Shown here: in pieces, positions 24,001 to 37,300 of the stretch | How the letters are laid out: every line of letters starts with the position of its first letter | How positions within the stretch are numbered: position 1 is the stretch's first letter | Source of the DNA: Galbula dea | Lineage: Eukaryota; Chordata; Aves; Piciformes; Galbulidae | Reading direction: 5' to 3' | NCBI GenBank assembly: GCA_013399015.1 | Contig: VWZX01006105.1 | Location: 1,550,001-1,614,000, forward strand | Length of the DNA stretch: 64,000 nt | Notes under the pieces: model-generated | Database searches by the model: none | Told to the model about the DNA's origin: nothing | Seen by the model: only the letters and a program-made list of their open reading frames with translations | Position numbers and translations under genes: made by a program

Positions 24001-25639
24001 TGAGCTGGTACCTACAGGTGTGTAAATAACCTGGCCAATACCATGCCATCAGACACTGTTGCATCCCCTGGTCCCCCCTGGTCTCTGCTGCTTTGTTACA
24101 CTCCTCTCCTTACATGTGTTGCCTTCAACCCTGTGCTTAATTCCAGTGATGCATCCAGTATCTGAACAGATGGGATATCTTTCCAGGTGATTTGATCAGA
24201 AGCTGATGCCAGCTTCCTAAAATAGTTGCCATAAGAGATCTGCAAGGACTTTGCTTTGGACAAATGTGTCCCAAACATCATTTTGATGAAAAAAACGGTT
24301 AAACAAAGAGGTCAATCAGATGTACAGCATTCTAAATGCCTTAATGAAATGTTCATTACCATTCATTTCTGGCAAATGTTGTTTGCTCTTCTTTCCAGAA
24401 TTGTCTGTGCTGATGAGCAACTCATCTGGGAATTCATTCCCATGAAGAGTGATAGTTCCACAGCTGCAGCAGACTAGGTCCAGGTCTGGCAGAAAGAAAT
24501 GGCCCTGGGAATGAGTTCAGAGGGTGGCTTAATGCACACAAGGGCAGATGGCAAAGAACATCCTGCCTGCAATGTTTTCTGCCCACTGCTCCATTTGAGT
24601 GCAGCTTCAGAGGAATAGAATGATGGCAGCTTTTAGGAGAGGGAGAGATTTCTGGGACATTTAGGTGGCTAAGTTCATGTTGGCCTGAAGACCTTCTAGA
24701 TCATTTGTGTATGCTTTCATATTCTTTAGCACACCACTTCCAAATTAGGCCATGACTGTAGTCATTCTGTACTGACAGTATATGTAGTCCTTCATCCCCA
24801 GAGCTGAGTGCTATGTACTTCCAGATAACATATTTCCAAAACATTCTCACAGATATTTATTCTATTAAAGTGCTAAATGACATTGGAAACTTCCACAGCA
24901 TTATATATATCAATTCAGCAGACTGACAGGAGTAAAACAAGAATTCCCCTATATATGGCCTTTTCAATCCCAATGGCCAATGCTTTTACATGTGTCAGAT
25001 CATGGCACTTTGTATTTACTTGGCAAATAGGAATAAAATCAGCCATTAACCATTACAACACACTTCTGAAAACCAGAATTTCTGTTTATCCATATTTGTA
25101 ACTAACATTTAACTGCTATAGCAACAGGCATTTTATAAATGAGCAAAGTCACAAAAAGAAACATTTCCAGTTTCATTTGAGCTTCACAGAAGTAAAGACC
25201 ATTCCTGCACTCTATTGATGGATCTTTTTTCTAGGTGGAACTGTGGAGAGTTTTTACTCATGGTTGTTTATCTTAGGATGAATTGTTTAAATTATGACAT
25301 TTTGAACTAGACTTTATTAAATGGTATAGTACTTGCTCCTCTGACTTGGCATGTAAGAGAATATGTGTTCATGGTGGTATTTGAATTACTTCATCTTATT
25401 TCCATACTTAAATGTAAGCAAGAAATGGGCTAGAGTCATGGCATATATGTGCTGCAAATTGTCTATATTTGGATGTGCCCTTTCAGTGGACAGGATGAGT
25501 AATAAGGAGCATACACTGAGGGAGTGGGAGACTTGGGTGGGACCACAGGAAAAAATTTCTACTGATATCTGTACAGAGTGTTGGACTTAGCTGCCTAGAG
25601 CAGGTGTAGAGATTCAAATACAATTCTTTTGAAGAAAAA
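15048..25639. other. Long AT-rich stretch with no supported gene or repeat
   Basis: About 10.6 kb of AT-rich sequence. Frames are short and do not show recognised domains. The most hydrophobic (18605-18868, plus) begins MNCLVSLAQFAAYGL but has no flanking splice sites or promoter that I can defend. A minus-strand Cys-rich open stretch ends at a GTAAGT donor-like site near 15672; it lacks a good upstream acceptor. Short A-rich or C-rich homopolymer patches occur at about 19436-19447 and 20880-20920. No CR1 3' tail was seen in this interval. Confidence 0.45.
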
Positions 25640-25703
25640 TTTAAACAGCGATTTTCCAGGAATATCACAGGTGGTAAAGCTGATCCTATCTTGGGTCAGG
25701 GGG
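25640..25703 (+). mobile_element. Very old CR1-like 3' fragment
   Basis: The phrase GCTGATCCTATCTTGGGTCAGGGGG (about 25679-25703) and the preceding GAATATCACAGGTGGTAAA resemble the 3' region of ancient amniote CR1 families, where GATCCTGYCTTGGGGCAGGGGG precedes the terminal TGGACTAGATGACC block. That terminal block itself is missing. The fragment is short and decayed; the identification rests on remembered family sequence. Confidence 0.35.
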
Positions 25704-26330
25704 TCTTTATGAAGCTGCAGCTGGGCTTGTAAACTAAATAGTGCTGGAACAAGGGTCTAAGGACTTGCACTTTTAACAGATTGTGCACGTTGTTTAATTG
25801 ATATCACTTATGCTGGAACAATTTAGTCTGGTGCCCAGAGCACAGTGCTAGATAACGTTTCTGGATAATATGGAATGTATATATCCCTCTATACAGTATA
25901 TATAAGGTTATGTTTGGGACAGGAGGGAGTTTATTTTTGTGGAGTTTTGTTCCACTGGCTGTCATTGTTGGAGAACAGACTCCTCATCTGCTTTATTAGC
26001 ACGGTCCCGTCTGCCTTATTTGCACAGACGCTGCCAGAGGTTTCATTCCAGCTCTATCTTCCCCAGCCCTGCAATCCAGCCTTTTACAAAGAGAACACAT
26101 TTATGAAATGTTGGTATTAAGCTCTCAGCAATGTTCAGAGTCTGTTTTGGTTCAGCCTATACTGTTTGTCTCTCCTCTGAACTTATCTTTGCAGCATTGG
26201 TTTCGCTGATATGTAACTGCTCACTTCAGTGGAGATTATCTTAATTTATGTTAACCAGGACACAGAAGACAGCCTTAATTGGAGCGGGGGGATGAACCTG
26301 GCATGTGGTTTTCCTTCTTGTACATTGAAT

Positions 26331-26384
26331 GATGTAGAAATTGCTAAGGATGTGGATGATGTAGAAAGAGTTAAGGATGAGCAG
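26331..26384 (+). repeat. Imperfect 27-bp tandem duplication
   Basis: GATGTAGAAA starts at 26331 and again at 26358. The units share most of GATGTAGAAAnnnnnTAAGGATG, with mismatches in the middle and at the ends. The 27-base period is a multiple of three and lies inside a 126-codon open frame (26229-26609), which therefore has an acidic repeat of the type DVEIAKD / DVERVKD. The period does not by itself indicate coding function. Confidence 0.75.
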
Positions 26385-26628
26385 CTTTATTATCTAGCAT
26401 GGAGACAAAAAAAACCCAACAAAACTAGGCTATTGAAAGTAATGAAAAGGATGATAAGGAGTGTCAGACATGAAAAAGTCTTCTTGGGCCAGCAACAGCT
26501 GCTGAGTGAGGTTAGCACAGGTAATATGGACAAATCCATAAGTGACAGGATCCTAACTTCATTCAGCAGGTATCAGAGCATGCCCCACCTGGGTTCAATC
26601 ATCTTTTAATAAACTGAAGCTGAATATC

Positions 26629-26720
26629 AGAATTCCTACTTCCTAAAGCAATAAGACTTTGGAACAACTTTCCCAGGGGGATAGCAGGAGGGGTGAAAAA
26701 AGCAAACTGTTTTGAGGTTG
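26629..26720 (+). mobile_element. Very old CR1/L3-like fragment (tentative)
   Basis: AATAAGACTTTGGAACAACTTTCCCAGGGGGAT (in pieces at about 26650-26682) resembles the GACTRTGGAAYARYCTCCC-AGGGAGRT block of old CR1/L3 3' regions, which precedes the GGTGGAAGC-type segment. Flanks are too diverged to extend. Chance similarity is possible. Confidence 0.3.
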
Positions 26721-29700
26721 AACAGAGTACGTATCAAGCCTTCTCATCTTAATACATCAGGAAAAATTCTGTGTAGCTAAAGTGTGTCTTCTGAGCTGGA
26801 TGAGTAATCTTGTTAAAGCACTAAAGACACAACACAAGAGCTATACAGACCAGAGTAATCTTTAATTAGCTGAACTCACTGACGGCAGCCTGGAAATTCT
26901 GACACTGAAGGACTGCACAAGTACCCTTGTGTGCTGTATGGAAGGAGCCAAATGGGAACTCTCCTTTGATCAAATCTGCAGCTGTGATGTTATATTTATC
27001 TGCAAATTGATCTCTCTTTCTTGGTTTAAATGTGATTTCACCATCCTTTAGACTTTATTTTAAAAGCTCATGGGATGACTTGTTTAGGACTGAGAACAAA
27101 ACTGCTCTGCAATCATATGTTTGGTAGAGAATGATAAATATTCAACAGGACACTTCTCATAAATTAAAATCAAAAGAGATTTAAAATCATTTAGTAGAAG
27201 TTATGAAAACCAATCCAAACTAAAAAGTCTTTGGAATGGCAAACAAAGAGAAATTGGGTACAACTTCCAGATCAGCCATTTACATTCATTCCCTCCCACC
27301 ACCCTAGAATTTCTAATACTTCTAAAGAAAATATATGCTGAAAGTCAAAAAGGAATTAAAAAATAGAATAATAATTTAAATTTGCACATGAAAAGAATAA
27401 GCAGGATTATGGGAACATACTTGTAAATATTCTCTTATTGCTTAGTAGGGCAAAATCACTCCAGAAAAACATGAGGTTAAATAAACCACACTCACATTTT
27501 GTTGATTTTTCAATATACAATTTCCTTAAAGAGCAAAATGTCAAGACAAATTGACCTAGGACATTAATGATAAGAAAACTAGATGGTTTTATATTACTGT
27601 TTTGCTTTTGAGTCAGTAACTTAGCACAAGATTCATTTACTTAAATTATATACATTTCAGGTGATAACTTTAGACTACATTTATATTCATTGGACAGAAA
27701 AAAGCACTTGTAGTGTATAATTTATTGCATCCTTATGTAGATCTCTGAAATAGGTTACTGAATGGCACTCTCAAAGTGCCAGTTTCTCTCAGGGACTATA
27801 AAGACTGCTGAGGATAACTAGTGCTGATGCAGACCTCTCCTGTGCAGAAATCTTAGTTTAGTCAGGATGAAACATTCGTAGGCACGATTTCATTGCTCAC
27901 ACACAGGTATGCAGTGCTGTCAGAGCAGGTACTGAAAATGTCCATATGATAATGCAGATAAGACATTGGATCTATGGGAGACTCATCCTCTCCTCTAGAA
28001 GCAATGAAGACTAGATAGGAAACCCTACAGTACAGTCACACTATATGTATGTGTGAACACAACTGAACTGAGCCAGTGTCATTGCCCTTAACTGTCTGCT
28101 TGATATATAACTTCCATGAAGGGATATACCAGCTATTTACACAGGTTAGGAACCAGATACTTTCAACCCAGCATGCTGGATTTCCCTCTGGAGGGAAGGC
28201 AGTCAAAGGTGCTTACTTTTTCCCTGTTAGTTATAAAGTGAATTTTGTCACTGACTTTTGGAGGGATGCTCCATTAGATGTCAACTGCTGAGCATAATTC
28301 ATCTATCTAAATGGACAGGACCTTAATTCATGTATCTACCTTTTAAAGTGACTCAATATGGTATGTGGCTTTGGTATTTCTGAGAACAGCAATCCTTAGT
28401 TACATCCCTGCTGTGGGTAATTGTATTTTGCAGCTCAGTTTCTGCTGTCTTCAGCATTGGTGAACACTTGGCAAATGGCAGATGTCTGTATGCTGGACAC
28501 TCAGAATTGCAGCTGCGTTTCAAAAGCATGGTGCCGCAATGACCCAAAAGCACAAACCCCCTTTTCTGTTTATTTTTGGTCTAGTAAGAAATTAAGGACA
28601 GTCCTTCAGGCAGGGTGTGAGTCGGGACTTGCTAACCCAGAATGCCAGGCTCTTTCTGTGAAGGGGTCACTTCTGACATGATGCAAATCCGCCTGAGGTC
28701 TCCAATGTAAACATCTACATCTCAGTGAGTTACCTACCTTCCTTTTAGGGTTATTTTTAGAAGAAAAGAATGTATCTGAGATCCAGTTCCTCTTATCTTA
28801 AGGCAGACATCTACACAGACGTAAGGACTCATACCTCAAAAGTGGCTGTCCTCTCATTGACGGCAAAGAAAGTCACATATGTGACAATCTCAGATGGAAA
28901 TGTCTTCTAAATGCAGACTTGTCTCAAGGAGACAACTCCTTCCTGAAGACTTCCAATTCCGGTGTGTTTGGGAGTCTCTTTGTCTATGCTTCATTAACCG
29001 TACTCCAGTTGGAGGAAGCAGCAACTCCCTGTTTGACTTAAGGCTCTTTGGACTCAGTGACCTGAGGTATACAGAAACAGCACTAATGAAGCGCCTAATA
29101 TACATAATTTCAGTTTGCTTGCTCTGAGAAAACTACACTGCTTTTCCAAATTGTCTTCTACCCTCCTCTACCATTTAGGAAGCTTCTCTTTAGATCACTG
29201 CCTTTTTTTCATGCCCGCTTGTCTAATGACAGATCTTCCAGGAGACACACCCGATAAATCACCAAATTCAACATAAATATAAAAGGAAGAGCTGGCTGAC
29301 ATTTAGAGAGACTGACCTTTTGACAGATGAGCCAGTGTGTGATTGAAACACTGCCTCTTTCAAGGTTTAAGAGGGTTATTCCACATAATAAATAATGTAA
29401 AAAAGAAAAGGCATTTGGAAAGCATAAAGAGTGAGGTCCTTTCATCTTGCCTGGTATTCAAACACAGGCTCAGCTCTACACCATTCAGTCATTCTGCATT
29501 ATTTTACTCAAATGTGCATCTTGGGAAAAAGAAATTAAAAATACATTTTTATTATTGACATATCCTTTCAGCATTTCAGCAGTCACTGTAACAAGTTAGA
29601 CAAGTGATTTTTTTGGCTTTCTTTGTCATATTTAATTCTCCATTTCTGCTGGTTATATCATCTGATTTATCTTTGTCTCTTCTTCAAAGGTCGTTTGATA

Positions 29701-32700
29701 AAACCATTTTTAGAAACCTTTTCAAAGCATTGTTTTGCCAGGCAGAATTAACAGCTTTGTTGCTATAGGCTTGCATTATCCTGTTCTTTTAGAATACAGA
29801 GCATTTGAAGGAGTTTTTTTCAGAAAACTGCTTGGGAACAGAGACAATATCATCACATAGAGAAAATATTTAATATTTGAAGACTGTTAACCTTCTGAAG
29901 TAAAAAATACTTTGTGTTCCTTTTGTTTTCATTTATAAAAAAGTGGGTGGATCAGTCAGCTAGGCACTCCCAGTATCCTGCACAAACAGTTCTAATTAGT
30001 TTCATTTTCAGTCCAATTATAATGCCAAAGAAAACAAAAAAGATAAGACCAGAACAAAAAGGAGTAGAAAAAGCATGCTTTAAATTAATGAGACAAGATT
30101 TTTCAAAGTTTATATTAAAGGTCTGGTCTTTTTCTTATAGAAATAACTTATATCTTTCCAGTTGGCATTAGAATCCCAGTATGTGAGCTAGGAAATTGGG
30201 TTCAATTATGATTAAAATTATGCTTATTAAAATCAGGAATTGGATATATTGAAAAGTTACATTTTTCCAGCATCAGTAATTTGCTGAAACCACTGGCTTT
30301 TCAGTAATTCCAGAGTAATTCAGAGAGACATCCATCTGATAAGTTAAGGAATGCAGTGGGAAGTTCTAATTAAGCAATACTGTAAGAAACATCTTATACA
30401 AGTTAGTTTTTCCATAGGCCAGTTTGCTTAACCAAAATTTTTATAACCATTCTTTTTAACAATGTATAACTTCTTATTAATTGATTTCATGCACTTACCA
30501 CCCCCAAAAACTGCAGTACTTACACCAACTTGTTCTGACTTGCTTATGTCACCCAGGAACTGACCCTAACTCTGACCATTGCACAACATTTCAATTTTTT
30601 TTTCTTTTTTTCCATTTCAATTCAAAGGTCAATTTTCTGCATTTTTAAAAGGCACCCAGTAAAAAAACATGGTGAGATACAATTGCAAAATTTGCAGGCC
30701 ACTCACTGCTGAAAATGTTGCTCCATACATTTTAATTCACACTTCAAAAAGAAGTGTGGAAATTTTTATACACCACAGTGATTTAGAAAGTGACTAGAAA
30801 TAGGTAGATCAAACAAAAATGAATAGCTGTTTGAAGTATGCTTTCTTTCTAGATGGAACTCTCAGATCAGCATCTCTCTAACTCACTTTGATATAGTTAC
30901 TGGACACTTGGCTGTATTTGAGTTTCATGCTGTTTTTCTGGTTGGATTGCTGAGTTCTCTCTCATTCCTACCAAGCGAGGCAGAACTCATGGCATCTGGT
31001 TACAGACTTCAATCCTTGCAATTCAAAGGTATTCAGAGACTACATCTCTCTGTGGCATTGTGCAGCTTCTCTCAGCTCTAAGTTAAGACTATAGTTCAGC
31101 TGGATTCAAATTTCAAAGATATGGAGGACAATTTGTACAAATATTTTGCATGCTGCTAGACAGCTAGTCAAAATTACCTTTCCATTGAGTTATGTGGCAG
31201 ACTTCAGCTTCCTGTTACACTGACGCAACTTAAGGTTTCACTGAAAGTAAACATTGCTTCTGCTGATTTACATCAGCAAGACTGAGAAGTGGATTTGGCC
31301 CATGTCCAGAACAATTTAACAGTGTCACAAAAAAGCCCATTTTTTTCAGGGCCTGATGATTTTCTCACTTCCTGAATATATTACTGTGAATTTGAGCATA
31401 ATTAAGGTTCCTGTCATTTCATCCATTGGCAGGAGAAATAGAAGGGCTTTTATTCCATAATTGCTTGTTTTTCAGTGTCCATGAAAATGATTGTTTGCAT
31501 TCATATCACTGGCACTTGCAAAGAGAAAGAAGAGCATGAAAGAGGAAGCATTCCTATGTGTAAATCTGCAAGCACTTGTAATGCCAGAAACACCATGACC
31601 AAAAGATAAATGAACTCTGAAGTTTTAAAAGATGACATATGAAGAGTTCTCTTTTTTCAGGGTGTTTCCTACTCCACTATATTATCCCTAGTTATGTCTG
31701 CAGTGGTGGGGATAACTCTCAGAACTGTGGTTTTGACAGCTGCAACAGCTGCTAATTCACGAAAGCCAAAGAGCTTTTGAATCAAGTGTGCAAGAGGAGA
31801 GAGCTCTTCCTCCTTGTTTCTATCCTTTAAAGGCTGCAGCAGAACAGTTTTCAGAGTGAGACTTTAAATGGCATCTGCTAGCCCAATGTAAGAAGGGTTT
31901 GTAGTGCTGACTGCATTTAGACACTCCAAGCAGTTTATAAAGCTGACATCATGACAAGGGCCTAGATCTTTATGAGTATTGAGGTATTGAGGTGTCTCTC
32001 CCATTTAACTTGACTGGTCATGGATTCTGGCCTAATTGGCATTTTAGCACCCTGGGAAGGCTAGATCAGCAGAAAGCAGAAGCATTTCAAGGTTTTAAAA
32101 ATGCAAACAACATCTACAATTATTATGCCAGCAGGATAATAACTGCTTTATTATTTCAGGTGCCAAAACAAAATGCTTAAAGCTGTTTCTGGATAGGTCT
32201 AGCCACTTAAAAAAAAAAAAAAAGAAGAAACGGAAAAAACAACAGCAAGAAGTTTTTCAATGTGAAATAAAAACTGAGGTTTTGTTTAGGGACAAACAAT
32301 ACATAATAATTCCTGCAATAAAACTGTACCTTATCCTGAAGACCATGTAGTATTCCAGTCATGTGTATTCAGAGATGAACAAAGGACAACTGAGATGACT
32401 AGGTTAAAGAGGAGCTTTTTTTGTAGGTGAAACTTAGCAGTTCATTTTATTTAGCTGAGCACGATGAAGGCTGGAACAAGGTATTTACTGCACAAGCACA
32501 GCTGGAGGATGAACACAGAAGAGCTAACAAAACACAAGTGCATACAGAAGTACAAGGATTGGGCATACATGGGTCATGTATGCAGTCTGGCAGTTAGAAG
32601 ACTTTCATATCATTAGAGGAATAAGACTCAAAAGAAGATCCATTCAGATTTTCAAGGACAAAGTCTTCATGGTCATTAGGCTGAATGTTGGTCTGTTTGT

Positions 32701-33765
32701 GAAGGTTATACACACAACCACAGAAGACAAGGTGTCCAAGAAACAAATTGGTCTAACTAATGTATCCAGGCTTTGGGGTGTGGGGCCATGCAGATGATCT
32801 AAATGCTTCTCCCAGGGAGAAGCAGGGATTCAGGGAGCACTCAGTTACCCATAAATTGGTGTCTCTTGTTCACTGTCTGTATCAGATGCAGTATTTGAAA
32901 GACAAGCAATGCTTGTCACTCTCTGTGAGGTCACTTACCAACCTACACCTAGTACATTTTGGGTGACTAGTCATTCTATGTCTGATGACTACAGGGGAAA
33001 ATACACAGGTAGAATACGCAAGGTCAGAAGCACAAGACTGCAATACTGACAATCTAAGTGCTAAATTTTTTCTGTATTTCTTCTTAGCAAATAAAAAGTT
33101 CAGTGAAAAAAACCACATGGCATTTAGAAGGAACCATTTAAGACCTAGATTCTAACACTTTTCTGCTACCTCTTCTAAAATGCTGGCAAAAAATTGAACC
33201 TAAGTTGATGCCAGAGAGGAAATGAGAAGCATTAGGGGCTGAGTGCCTGATTTCTGCACTTCAGGCACACTGCCATGCTGTGATTTAAAAGGTGGAGACT
33301 GGCTAATTATTCATAACTGTGTTGTTAAAAGAAAAAGGCACCCAATTCTTGCAATGGGAACCCAAGCAACATCATAGACCAGAGGTAGTAACAATTTCCC
33401 TTCCATATTTAGCACTGAATGGTTTACAACTACATGATGCAAATAGAAGCATCATGCAAGTGATTCAAATTGTGTTCTCTCTCCTCACTTGGGGAATGGC
33501 TGAGAGCTCACTCACTTTCCTTGCTGCTCTCTGTAAGCTGCTGCAGAAAGATAAAGAAGGACATAATGCCTGAGCTAAGCTGTGCAAGGATTCATTTGAG
33601 AGATAACATTTTCTCCTAAGCCTTACAGTCACTGGCATATGCTATGCATTGAGGAGAAATAGATAAAGGCAATGCAGGCTCAAGAAGTTTCCAACAATGC
33701 ATGATGAAGGCTAGACATTCTCAGAAGAAATATAACATGTACTTCTCCTATTCCTATATTTTTAC
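26721..33765. other. AT-rich non-coding stretch, no supported gene
   Basis: About 7 kb. Open frames are short. A 15-base A run occurs at 32209-32223, followed by an A-rich patch (GAAGAAACGGAAAAAACAAC), and T-rich patches lie near 30597-30613. Donor-like GTAAGTGAC on the minus strand ends at about 32937 after a Y-rich acceptor near 32985, enclosing a 50-base open segment, but I could not link it in frame to the neighbouring candidate exon. Confidence 0.45.
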
Positions 33766-34070
33766 CTGCAAATCTGCTTTGGGGCATTGTCAGAGATGTG
33801 AGCATTTAGTTCAGGGAAGTTCTGCAGCTTGTACTGTGCAGCTCGACTTTTCTTCTCTTGGTTTTTAAAGGCTGAGCTCAGTTTAAAGAAGTATATTGTG
33901 TGATAGACTGTACAGTCCTCATCTGTCTGACCTCCCATTAAGTGGAAGAACTGGGAAGACAGCAAAGGGAGCCCATGGAGGTAGCGGCTGGCCAGAGCTG
34001 TTGTGGTGATCATACATGTAAGGAGCACTATTACCAGCAGACATAGAGCAAGATACAGAGGGAAAATAAC
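33766..34070 (-). CDS. Candidate internal exon with one membrane-segment-like stretch; unrecognised
   Basis: On the minus strand a 305-base stop-free stretch is bordered by a good acceptor (TTATTTTCTTTCCCAG just before 34070) and a donor CAG|GTAAAAATA after 33766. Read from its first base it gives 101 codons: a hydrophobic segment at about residues 2-22 (VIFPLYLALCLLVIVLLTCM), then a polar region with DEDCTVYHTIYFF near residues 54-66 and a basic stretch (KNQEKKSRAAQYK) near 73-85. The pattern would suit a membrane protein with one anchor and a luminal or extracellular tail. I do not recognise the family. The next acceptor-like site (TTTATCTTTCTGCAG before 33540) is in compatible phase and gives a short further frame. 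The upstream 250 bases are pyrimidine-rich on this strand, which favours both chance open frames and false acceptors, so confidence is low. Confidence 0.25.
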
Positions 34071-34072
34071 CT

Positions 34073-34330
34073 GGGAAAGAAAATAACAATGAAACTAAAG
34101 GAGGGAATATGGAAAGATCGATGTTGAAAGGACAGACAGAGCTAGAGAAAATCTTAAGATAGATAGGAGGAAACAAAATTAAAAAGCAGAAAGTAAGAAT
34201 AGTGGGAGAAATATTACCAGATAGGGAAATAGTAGTGAAATAGGAGTCATAAAAAGACAAAAGTAATTTCCAAAAAGAGAAGCCAAAATAAGAAAATGAA
34301 ACACTATCATTACACACAGAAGTGAGCAAA
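34073..34330 (+). repeat. Purine-rich tract
   Basis: About 260 bases in which the plus strand is dominated by A and G (GAAA, GGGA, AGATAGATAGGAGG and similar). The overlapping 136-codon minus-strand frame reads as Phe/Leu/Ser-rich sequence purely because the complement is T/C-rich. It may serve as a long polypyrimidine region before the candidate exon at 33766-34070, or be simple low-complexity DNA. Confidence 0.7.
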
Positions 34331-37300
34331 AATTCCTTTTCAAGTCCTCCTCCTCTCTGAATTGGCAGATATCAGCTGCCAATCTTCAGGGTGAAAAGTG
34401 GCTGCTGCAGTCCCTTTCACCCCCAGCACTCACAGCCACACTCACACCTATCTGCCTCCCGCACAGACAGCCTGGCACAGCCACACTTACAGCCAGGTGC
34501 AGGGGTGAGCCACAAAGCACCTCAGTCCTGACCAAGAGCATCAGGAAGAGCCCCTCAGCTGGGGCTTCTAGGGTACCCAGGGGTACCAGTTTGGTACTTC
34601 TTATTCATGGCCCTGCACTTTTTCATATTTTTAACTTAAAAGTGCACTGTGGCTGGGATAAAGACAGTGGCTCTAGGTTTTACATGCTAAAATAATATAA
34701 GCTGCTGTTTCAGCATCCTAAATGGAAATGAGAAAAAACTTACCTGCAGAAATAAACCTGTCAAGGATTAAGTGGATTAATTGGACTCAAATAATGTTCT
34801 TCTATCTGTGACTGAAACTGGAGTTTTCACTTCCATATATTCTTCTGTTTAATCTCCTCAAGACAAGTTAAGCTAAAAAAATTAATAAAAATCTAGAGCA
34901 CAACTTCAGTGTTTCTTAATAACAAAGTCTCAGGAAAAATAGAAACCCTTTTTTATAGGTGGCAAGGGTCTCACCTCAACTAGCTACAGATTGGGTGGAT
35001 GTTGAGGGTGGGTTTGTTTTGTTGTTTTGGTTTTTTTTTACTTAAATGGCTTTTTTTTTCTGATTGTCAAAAGACAGTTAATTAAAAACAACAGCAAGAA
35101 ATGAAGGGAGAGTTCTGAGAAGTAGAAGGCCTTTCATCACAAAAGAGCACTAACTTTGAGAATATTCTGACTTCACAGTGCTGCACTGCAGTGAAAGAAT
35201 AGACTTACTGGAGCTAAGAGGGTGATTTAGTAAACCATAATGCACAGTGCCCCTAGGATTCATTTTCACAAACACAAAACTACAAAGGAGTGTGTGAAAA
35301 AATTAAACAGTTCATTTTAGAGTATCATTTTCCCCAGCAGATTCACAGGAGATCAGCCTTAAAAATCATTCTCTTCTGTCCAGGTGTCTTAGACAAGGCC
35401 AGGCTACAGGACCTGTGGTGCCCAGGGTAGGAGCAGAAGTCCTCTGCTCTGTACATCCCCTCCAAAGGGACCAGAGCAAACTGTCCTCTGTGAAAGGTAA
35501 TATGAAGGGTTTGCTGGAGAATGCTGGTCTACCATGCACTGGGAGGACCTGCATAGCAGGAGACAGTGTCTCTCTCCTATCTTGCCCAAATCAACCTCAA
35601 TTGTCAAAGCCCTAAGCCAAGACACCACAACTAGATGGCCTCAAAACTTGGGACAAGAAACAACATAAGCACAACCTCTGCTATGGCAGGACTCTTATGC
35701 ATGGTGTGGACATGTTCTGCTACTGTGCAAAATATTAAGACTTTATAGCTGTATGAATTTTTAAATCCATGTAACCAGGGCACAGCAGGGTTAGACACCT
35801 GGTAATTGTAGGGAACACACTTAGTTGCCCAACTGGGCAAATTAAATTCAAGGTAGGGAAACAGAAGTGGACAAGTCATTAATGAAGTCAGTTCTTCAAA
35901 ACAGAAGCTCTGAGTCCCTGTAGGTCTGTGTGGCACTTTGTACAGTGTGGTCTTCATGCCAGCAGCTACCGCTCTGAGCTTATGCAACCACAAATGCTTA
36001 TTAATAACTATATCAATTTTGCATCTCACTCTCTAAAACAGGTTGCACCTCCTCCCACCCCCACCCCAATCAATCAAAAACCCTTAAAATAAATCTTCTC
36101 ATTCATGCTTATAATCAGTATCAGAGAGAAAGTAAGAGTAGGTATTCAGTCACACAAAATCAAGTTATTATCTCCATTTCTGCCTAGCAGAACATAAAAG
36201 ATACATTTTTGTTTCTGTCCCTCTCAGTTTTGGTGTTATTTCTTTCTCTGACCTTGCTTCTTAATCCTTCATCTTATTTTGAGTTCAGTGCAACATTTAT
36301 TTACTACCTATGTTACAGGAGGTCCTCTTCTATCACTGTGATGGATGATTCCTGTTGCTATTCGCAGACCATGCATGAGAATGAGGGAGGGAATTTGCCC
36401 CAGATACCCTCTATAAAGCCAAACATACCCACAGGCTGGAGATAACACTTGGCACCTTACTGAATGCACACTGCTTTTTCTAGAATAGATATTTATTTAT
36501 TTATAATTGAAAAGCACCATTGAAAATTTTTGTTTCATCCAGGAAGCACAAAAGTCTCTCAGATATAGAAGGTGAATTTCAGATACATCTTTTTAACTGA
36601 GAAAGTCATTAGTTAGCAACTTAAAGATCATCAGTGTGCTCTGAATCATCACTTAATTCCAAATACAGCTTTTACTGTACTGGTGCTGGTGATCACACAT
36701 TTACAATGCCAGTTTGTAAGGTATGCATCCAAAAATTGCCACAACGTCATTTCAAGAGTGATTGCACCATAGGAAAAAAAATATTGCAATTGAAAAACTA
36801 TAGACATTGCATTGAAACTGTAGGTTTGAAACTGCCATTCTTTGGCAGATGTAACCCACAATCCACAGAGGTGACACAGCTATTTTAACACTTCCAAGAC
36901 CCATAAATACCAGACAGAAGTATGTTCACTGCAATTAGAAAGTCAAGTATTTAAGAATTCCTACATAAAGCACCGTAGTCTTGTCAGTGGTAAACCACCA
37001 CACGTCGGAACATAGGCATTAGATGGAAACTTGTCCAGAAGCTCACATGGGGCGTACCAGGGCTAGGGCAGGTTCACATGTCTAGAAGAATGATCGCTTA
37101 TATTCCAATAGGAAGAATGAAAAGACCTAAATTATCTTTGCAGAGTGTCTTTGATGACTACATGTGACAAAAAGGGGCATAGTTGCAGACTCATCCAGCC
37201 AAGCAGTGTGACCCCGTCTTGTGGATAAACAGTGACATTTGGAGAAAAGGGAATCGAGACGCAGAATTTGTTTTAAGAATTATTTTTCTAAGTTTACAAA

